Assembly (NCBI GenBank): GCA_016930645.1 | Contig: JAFGGH010000053.1 | Span: forward strand, 1 to 35,855 | Origin: Sedimentisphaerales bacterium | GTDB lineage: Bacteria; Planctomycetota; Phycisphaerae; Sedimentisphaerales; Anaerobacaceae | DNA length: 35,855 bases | Direction: 5' to 3' | Shown: piece after piece, positions 31,516 through 35,855 of the stretch | Layout: every line of letters begins with the position of its first letter | How positions within the stretch are numbered: the stretch's first letter is position 1 | The notes under the pieces: generated by a model | Seen by the model: only the letters and a program-made list of their open reading frames with translations | Database searches by the model: none | Told to the model about the DNA's origin: nothing | Made by a program: the position numbers and the translations under genes

Positions 31516-31821
31516 TCAGGAGACACGTTTATTTTCCAGACAATAGCCATTTATGAATATGGCGAAGATGCCGGGGTCGATACCGGCATCGCAAGCGATA
31601 CTTTGTACCTGTTTGTCGGTCAGATTGCAAGGATTTTCTTTTTCAGCGGCTGTCATGATTGCAAGTGCCTTTTTCAACTGGGCAAGCTCATCGGCGGTCG
31701 GGCTGGCCAGCATCGCAAGCTCCGCCGAGCCTTTGATGTCGGCGAATTGACTGCGTACCATCTGGCCGTACTCGTTGTCGGTAAACCGGGCGATCTTTTC
31801 GAGGTATTCTTCAAGAGTCAT
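31516..31821 (-). CDS. free-standing SRP54 (Ffh) M-domain-like small protein
   Basis: This 101-residue protein has no signal peptide. I start it at the ATG at 31819-31821. A TTG 14 codons upstream would use the rpsT terminator stem as coding sequence. The N-terminus MTLEEYLEKI (1-10) matches the start of the Ffh M domain (consensus like LEDFLEQL). Residues 49-93 follow the second half of that domain in order: a helix, M56-T-x-x-E60, N63-P64, I75-A76-x-x-A-G80 and a final amphipathic helix ending F89-I-N-G-Y93. The GTPase NG domain is absent, as are the Arg residues of the SRR-x-R-IA-x-G-SG motif that bind 4.5S RNA, and the Met-rich finger loop is short. It stands upstream of rpsP, where ffh lies in many bacteria. 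The similarity is by eye, so it needs a profile test. Confidence 0.6.
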   Translation of the reverse strand: MTLEEYLEKIARFTDNEYGQMVRSQFADIKGSAELAMLASPTADELAQLKKALAIMTAAEKENPCNLTDKQVQSIACDAGIDPGIFAIFINGYCLENKRVS

Positions 31822-31838
31822 AACAAACCGGAATAGTA

Positions 31839-31860
31839 ACCCCGAAGCGGGCTCCGGGGT
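31839..31860 (-). terminator. possible terminator stem after rpsT
   Basis: On the minus strand, arms ACCCCG (31855-31860, complement) and CGGGGT (31839-31844, complement) enclose a GC-rich centre that can extend the stem by three more pairs after a mismatch. It lies between rpsT and the SRP54-M-like gene. Only a weak T-containing tail (TTACTATT) follows, so it may attenuate rather than end transcription. Confidence 0.45.
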
Positions 31861-31914
31861 CAAACGTTGATTTATAAGTTAGTCTGCGTACAAAACAGCG
31901 CAGTTGAAAAAGTG

Positions 31915-32190
31915 TCATGCTTGTTTGGCTTTTAGTGCATTTAGTTTTTTAGCTAAACGTGATTTTTTGCGTGCCGCGGTCTTTTTGTGCATAGTGCTTG
32001 TCGATGCAGTCTTGTCTAACATCTGGGTGACAAGCTTGTACTTTTCTGCTGCTGATGCGGCATCGCCTGAGACAACGGCCTCTTCAAAATGCTTGATTTG
32101 AGTTTTAACCCGGCTCTTGCGGGTGCGGTTAATCGTCCTGCGTTTTGCGTTCTGTCTTACCCTTTTTTTGGCTGATAACGAATGAGCCAT
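31915..32190 (-). CDS. rpsT: 30S ribosomal protein S20
   Basis: S20 binds 16S rRNA and is a three-helix bundle. The 91 residues include the classic N-terminus MAHSLSAKKRVRQNAKRRTIN, the central KTQIKHFEEAV and the Lys/Ala/Arg-rich C-terminal helix with MHKKTAARKKSRLAKKLN. The ATG has AGGAG at seven bases. It lies 45 bases after the TPR gene on the same strand. rpsT is usually monocistronic in bacteria, so its place in a run with rpsP is uncommon in my experience, though not remarkable for deep-branching phyla. Confidence 0.96.
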   Translation of the reverse strand: MAHSLSAKKRVRQNAKRRTINRTRKSRVKTQIKHFEEAVVSGDAASAAEKYKLVTQMLDKTASTSTMHKKTAARKKSRLAKKLNALKAKQA

Positions 32191-32235
32191 AATATCTCCT
32201 GATAAACAATTTCAAACTCACTTTAATCTGTTCTT

Positions 32236-33642
32236 TTACTGGTTTTCCTGACTTGCATTTCTCAATGCATCAATACGTTTACTGACATCTCGATAGCCGA
32301 AATCAATCTGTGCTATCCTGCGATAAATATCTACAGCCTTTTGGGCATCGCCTTGCTTTTCGTAGCAAAGCCCTAAATTATACTGTAAATCCTTGGCAAT
32401 TGCATCATCTTTTATTTCATATTCTTCGATTGCCCTCAGAAAAAGTTCCTGGGCGTCCGACAGCCAGTCCTTTTTAAAAAAGCAGATGCCGATTTTGGTT
32501 ATTGCTGCGATTTTGCGTCTTGGGTCTCGCTGGGCCTGCTGGAACAGGGGGATAGCCTCGTCGTGTCGTCCGGCGTTCAATAACCTAAGTCCGTATTCGT
32601 ACTTGGCTTGCAAATCTGTAGGGTAATGCTCGGTGGTCTTTTGCCAGTGTTCGAGCTCGGTCTGGATAAGCTGTTTTTGCAGGGTTTCGGCCTGCTGGGC
32701 GGCTTGGAGGTCTTTGGGATTTTCGTTTGACGCTCTTTTGGCATGTCGGAGATGCCTTTTTACCTGGTTTATTTTTATCTCGTCGGCGCGTTTTTTAAAT
32801 TCGAAATCGTTCCTGTCCGCATAATCATCGAGAAGCAGACTGATTGCCTCGTTTTCAAGAGGATCGACTTCGGTATCGGCGAGCACTTTGGCGAGGTTGA
32901 GAATGTTCTGCTGCGAGCCTGGTTTCATGGAAAGATTCTTGCGGGCGTCGTTTATCAGACTCTGTCTGAAATCGTCGGATTTGACTACTCCGTCCGAGGC
33001 TTGAATTATCCTTTGCTTGTCTCTGTCTTTAATGGCCTTGGTGAAATCGCCTTCCTGGTCATATTTGCCGCGTGCCATAGTATATTCAGCCGACAGCCTT
33101 TTATATTCATCGTCAAGGCTGCCGTCACCATGTTTCAATTCAGAGGCTTTTTTGCAGGCGATGATAGCCTTTTCGAATTGACCGATTGAAGCATAGGCGT
33201 CTTTGAGCAGAATATAGGCATTGACAGATGGGCGGTTAGATGCGTTATTTGCACTAAAGAGCAAATCGGCAAGCCAGACGGTGGTATTGACGAAACCGCC
33301 GGTGTACGCCGCTTTCAGCATTGCCTGTGCGTATGAGATATGTTCGGGGGCCTTGGCGAGGAGGTATTCGGCGTTCAGCATCTGTTCGAGGGGCGTTTTG
33401 CCGCCTGAGTATTTCATTCTTTCGACCATCGAAGGTTTTTTGCCTTGTCGCTGCTGGCGTAATAAGGCCAGCTCACGAAGAGGCAGATGCCCGTGCTTCA
33501 AATCATCGGGCTCGCAGCGCAGCCCTTCAATGTACATATTAATAGCGTAGTCGAAATTGCCTTTCGCTGCGACCTCTTGCCCGCGCTGGAAAAACGCATG
33601 GGCTTTTTCTGTGTTATGTTCGCTTCCGCTCTGCTGGTCCAT
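32236..33642 (-). CDS. cytoplasmic tetratricopeptide-repeat protein
   Basis: This 468-residue protein lacks a signal peptide and membrane segments. I start at the ATG at 33640-33642, which has AAAAGG eight bases upstream. A TTG eleven codons earlier extends the frame without support. TPR-like helix pairs are clear at about 14-50 (AHAFFQRGQEVAAKGNFDYAINMYIEGLR), about 140-175 (AYILLKDAYASIGQFEKAIIACKKASEL) and as a run at the C-terminus (about 335-460, with GLRLLNAGRHDEAIPLFQQAQ and YNLGLCYEKQGDAQKAVDIYRRIA). The middle part is highly charged and helical. The role is unknown, probably a protein-protein adaptor. Its position directly before rpsT suggests an expression link with ribosomal genes, which is inference. 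Confidence 0.85.
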   Translation of the reverse strand: MDQQSGSEHNTEKAHAFFQRGQEVAAKGNFDYAINMYIEGLRCEPDDLKHGHLPLRELALLRQQRQGKKPSMVERMKYSGGKTPLEQMLNAEYLLAKAPEHISYAQAMLKAAYTGGFVNTTVWLADLLFSANNASNRPSVNAYILLKDAYASIGQFEKAIIACKKASELKHGDGSLDDEYKRLSAEYTMARGKYDQEGDFTKAIKDRDKQRIIQASDGVVKSDDFRQSLINDARKNLSMKPGSQQNILNLAKVLADTEVDPLENEAISLLLDDYADRNDFEFKKRADEIKINQVKRHLRHAKRASNENPKDLQAAQQAETLQKQLIQTELEHWQKTTEHYPTDLQAKYEYGLRLLNAGRHDEAIPLFQQAQRDPRRKIAAITKIGICFFKKDWLSDAQELFLRAIEEYEIKDDAIAKDLQYNLGLCYEKQGDAQKAVDIYRRIAQIDFGYRDVSKRIDALRNASQENQ

Positions 33643-33778
33643 AAACGTAACCTTTTGCCTTGCCGTAACCTGCAATTGAATTACTTATCCTAATCATCGG
33701 CTAATATTTGTCAATAATTAATTGTATACCGATATAAGAGCTTGTTCTATCCCGAATAACGGCTCGAGAGTCGGAGAA

Positions 33779-33816
33779 TAAAAAGAGCCCCGGGGAGGGA
33801 GGTATTAGTCCGGGGC
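33779..33816 (-). terminator. rho-independent terminator of the PH-like membrane gene
   Basis: Arms GCCCCGG (33787-33793) and CCGGGGC (33810-33816) are perfect 7-bp complements. On the minus strand the stem is followed by CTCTTTTTATT, a good U-tract. It lies 50 bases beyond the stop of the gene at 33866-34837, which reads toward it. A further GC-rich inverted repeat (GGGCCC, GGGGGGCCC) sits between them. Confidence 0.75.
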
Positions 33817-33865
33817 CCATCAGGCCCGCACATATCGGGGGGCCCAATTTTGTAAAAAACGTAGA

Positions 33866-34837
33866 TTAGTTCATTCTGAAATCGGAATCTTGTGGCTGGC
33901 CGAGTTGAGCTTGCTGATTATCAAATTCAGGTTCGCTGTTTGTCTGGGGCACTTCAGCCTTGCCCGATTTTGTGACGGGTTCTTTTGGGATATACTCTTT
34001 TATGAAGTGGTTACAGTGGAAAATGGTAATAGCTTTTTCCACCGCAAGTACCATTCCAACTGCAAAGGCGGCGATTAAGGCCTCAACAGATCCCAGCAGA
34101 CCTTGGATAATATTTGTTACTATCGTCGCGGCGAGGATGGTTTCGACAAAGGCGTCGGAAATACCAAGCCACCAGTGATGGGTGTAAAAATATCCTCCGC
34201 CGGGGTACGTAATTGAAATTTTTCGTCCTTCTTTTTCATCTTTAAATTCAAGGCCGCAAATATCACAGATATATCTGTCTTTGGTCAGCTCGGTTGTGCA
34301 GTTGGGGCAAAGATGCACCCTGCCTTTTGCGTTGCTGTGAAATCCTTCGAGGATGGTTTCTTTTAACAGGGACTTTATCTTTCTGCGTTCGAGGCCGTTA
34401 ATTATGAATCTTTCTTTTTGGCCGTTCCAGTATTTCGCACTTAGTGAGCTGCCACGCATTTTCAGCTCCTGGCAGTCGGCGTAAAGAATCTGTGCGATTT
34501 TGCTTTTGTATTTCAGACCTTGCGCGGGAACGTGGAATATACGTTTATTGGTAAAGATGAAAAAGGACTGCTTGAGATAGACTATAATCCAGCCGGTGAT
34601 TAACTGCTCCAAAAGCGATATCGGCGAGCAGCCTGTCGTAACAAGCAGAATCTCTTCATCCTGCTGCAGAAACGGTTTTATAAAGTCAATCTTGCCGAGA
34701 AGCTTACGTTGCCGCCTGGCGGTGCCGCTGTTATAAATCCCCTTACGGTTTGAAAATATGACTTGCTCGTTTACAGGTGGCGGCTCTTCGGTTGTCTGTA
34801 ACGTTGAATCCGCCCGGTTTTCTGTTTCGGCAAACAT
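33866..34837 (-). CDS. PH-like domain, zinc ribbon and membrane helices: uncharacterised protein
   Basis: This is a 323-residue protein. I start at the ATG at 34835-34837, which has AGGAG eight bases upstream. A GTG three codons earlier lies inside that site. Residues about 50-165 look like a bacterial PH-like domain: EEILLVTTG, FFIFTNKRIFHVP, then ELKMRGSSLSAKYWNG and a closing helix IKSLLKETI. A zinc ribbon follows with Cys-x2-Cys at about 176-179 and about 190-193 (CPNC, CDIC). Then come about two membrane segments (about 222-270) and a polar C-terminal tail. A hydrophobic stretch (SLLEQLITGWIIVYLK) may also touch the membrane. Function is unknown. Domain order suggests a membrane-associated sensor or scaffold. 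It is monocistronic, with its own terminator. Confidence 0.75.
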   Translation of the reverse strand: MFAETENRADSTLQTTEEPPPVNEQVIFSNRKGIYNSGTARRQRKLLGKIDFIKPFLQQDEEILLVTTGCSPISLLEQLITGWIIVYLKQSFFIFTNKRIFHVPAQGLKYKSKIAQILYADCQELKMRGSSLSAKYWNGQKERFIINGLERRKIKSLLKETILEGFHSNAKGRVHLCPNCTTELTKDRYICDICGLEFKDEKEGRKISITYPGGGYFYTHHWWLGISDAFVETILAATIVTNIIQGLLGSVEALIAAFAVGMVLAVEKAITIFHCNHFIKEYIPKEPVTKSGKAEVPQTNSEPEFDNQQAQLGQPQDSDFRMN

Positions 34838-34966
34838 TATTATCACTCCTGCATTAAGTTTATAATTACCAGTCGGTCATCGGCAAAAATCACCGGTGAC
34901 TTAGGCGGGTTATTGACTATTTTTTGCGGTATGGTCCGATATTTAGAAAAAAAAATAGTATTTTAT

Positions 34967-34995
34967 TTGACAAAGAAATTGTAAAGTAATATTGT
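34967..34995 (+). promoter_or_regulatory. putative sigma-70-type promoter of the ACT-like gene
   Basis: A perfect -35 hexamer TTGACA (34967-34972) is followed after 17 bases by TATTGT (34990-34995). TAATAT at 34987-34992 is an alternative -10 with a shorter spacer. The region is strongly AT-rich and lies about 40 bases before the start codon at 35032. A second TTGACA at 35001 has no good partner. Confidence 0.5.
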
Positions 34996-35031
34996 TTCAA
35001 TTGACAACAAGTCTTTTTTAAGGATTTGAAA

Positions 35032-35430
35032 ATGTCGGTAAAAAGACAAAAGGTATTTGAGATAAATATCAGTGATATTCCCGGCTCTATGCATTGTCTT
35101 TTAATCCAGTTGGCCAGGGAAGCTATCAACCTTGACGGAATGATAGTAACCTCATTGGGCGGCGGCAAGGGCAAGGCATATCTAAGCGCAATGGAACCTG
35201 ATATGCTGGCTGCTTATTTGAAAAGGGCGGAGATTGAATCAAAAGAGATGGCAGGCTTTTTGGTTTCACACGCGGACAAGATTGGCGCAGCGGCAAACAC
35301 GCTCGACCCGCTTTCAGAGGCCGGCATAAACGGTGTTGCCGGCTCTGCCATGGCCTGCGATAACAGGTTCGGTATGATGCTGGTGGTAAGAGCCGACCAG
35401 GGTGATGACGCAGAAAGAGCGCTGTCCTGA
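35032..35430 (+). CDS. small tandem ACT-domain-like protein
   Basis: This is a 132-residue cytoplasmic protein. The ATG at 35032 follows AAGGA, and a TTG two codons upstream is unlikely. Two ACT-like beta-alpha-beta units are apparent. The first is at about 7-50 (FEINISDIPGSMHCLLIQLAREAINLDGMIV). The second is at about 84-130 (GAAANTLDPLSEAGINGVAGSAMACDNRFGMMLVVRADQGDDAERAL). The pattern of a hydrophobic strand, then PG or DP, then a helix with an AGIN-type turn, is that of regulatory amino-acid-binding ACT domains. No catalytic domain is attached. Stand-alone tandem ACT proteins often bind amino acids or act as regulatory partners. The partner here is unknown. It has its own promoter-like sequence and no close downstream gene. 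Confidence 0.7.
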   Translation: MSVKRQKVFEINISDIPGSMHCLLIQLAREAINLDGMIVTSLGGGKGKAYLSAMEPDMLAAYLKRAEIESKEMAGFLVSHADKIGAAANTLDPLSEAGINGVAGSAMACDNRFGMMLVVRADQGDDAERALS

Positions 35431-35540
35431 TACTTAAACTCAATACTCATGGCTGATATTGATAGTGAATCGGCAATAGTAACGGATTCAGCTTCGTTAC
35501 GGCTTTCTTCTTTACCTGAAAAAGACGGCGGGACAAATCA

Positions 35541-35567
35541 CCAAACGTTGGAGCATGATATAAGTAT
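35541..35567 (+). repeat. 27-base direct repeat, copy 1, in the gene-free end region
   Basis: This copy matches 35788-35814 at 22 of 27 positions. It contains the near-palindrome CCAAACGTTGG and runs into a hairpin, TCCCGAT-AA-ATCGGGA at 35567-35582, related to the one at 7-22. A 46-codon frame (35449-35589, ATG to TAG) passes through it but lacks a ribosome site, so I do not call a gene. The stretch 35431-35855 otherwise shows AT-rich degenerate repeats (TTAGATATTTGAATTT, GACATACGA) and no supported gene. Confidence 0.6.
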
Positions 35568-35787
35568 CCCGATAAATCGGGACTTATAGACTTCTTAAAA
35601 TCAGCGACAATCAAAGCAAGCTGTGTTCAAGTTTAATACATTTACATTTAGATATTTGAATTTGTTTAGGATTTAGATATTAGAATTTAGTGTTTTAAAT
35701 ATATTCCGCGGTTCCAAATATGACATACGACATACAAGCAACGACATACGAATCAAAATCCGCGTCAAAAAATCAGCCTCCAAACTC

Positions 35788-35814
35788 CCAACCGTTGGAA
35801 CACGACTTAAGTAT
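35788..35814 (+). repeat. 27-base direct repeat, copy 2
   Basis: This copy has CCAACCGTTGG at its left and ends in TTAAGTAT. In the frame that reads Gln-Pro-Leu-Glu-His-Asp-Leu-Ser, three of the five differences from copy 1 fall at third codon positions (GAG/GAA, CAT/CAC, GAT/GAC). It is preceded by GACATACGA-type short repeats and followed by AT-rich sequence to the window end. Confidence 0.55.
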
Positions 35815-35855
35815 GTGCTTAATTACTTAACTACTATAAGAATTCGTGTTCAGGA

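Noticed and set aside
35449-35589. 46-codon frame beginning MADIDSES
   Set aside because: No ribosome site or promoter, and it runs through a palindrome and a direct repeat. It is kept only as part of the repeat finding.

Overview
The window looks like a chromosomal segment of an anaerobic, saccharolytic, Gram-negative-type bacterium, most probably a planctomycete of the Phycisphaerae/Sedimentisphaerales kind. This is an inference from several features: an MJ0042-type zinc-ribbon membrane protein, a two-membrane (outer-membrane barrel) protein set, a GH97 glycosidase, an Na+-NQR operon, an XylR-type pentose regulator, a tailed ribosomal protein S16 and several tetratricopeptide proteins. I cannot search a database, so the phylum call is provisional.

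Layout. (1) 1-1543: hairpin repeats, a zinc-ribbon membrane protein, tRNA-Glu(UUC) and a 57-residue 2[4Fe-4S] ferredoxin. (2) 1878-6086, minus strand: a secreted TPR-type protein and the lipid II flippase MurJ. (3) 6385-11896, plus strand: an Na+-NQR operon in the order nqrB-C-D-E, then an intruding PD-(D/E)XK nuclease-like gene, then nqrF and a conserved gene of unknown role. nqrA is not in the window. (4) 11908-13887, minus strand: a GH97 glycosidase. (5) 14051-20809, plus strand: rubredoxin, a three-gene envelope unit (RND/MMPL exporter, LolA-like periplasmic protein, outer-membrane barrel) and zwf. (6) 20896-30786: a XylR-type regulator divergent from one pentose cluster araB-araD-araA-xylA-Na+ symporter-xylB, with a two-site operator and terminators. 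(7) 30858-34837, minus strand: S16 with a long charged tail, a 101-residue protein resembling a free-standing SRP54 (Ffh) M domain, S20, a cytoplasmic TPR protein, and a PH-like/zinc-ribbon membrane protein. (8) 35032-35430: a small tandem ACT-like protein, followed by a repeat-rich, gene-poor end.

How it fits together. The pentose cluster imports a sugar with Na+ and converts L-arabinose and D-xylose to xylulose 5-phosphate. zwf feeds the oxidative branch of the same pentose phosphate pathway. The NQR operon would create the Na+ gradient that the symporter uses.

The most interesting points are the orphan SRP54-M-like protein beside rpsP, the nuclease gene lodged between nqrE and nqrF, an intergenic repeat that appears to have entered nqrB in frame, and a set of intergenic hairpins built from unrelated degenerate short repeats.
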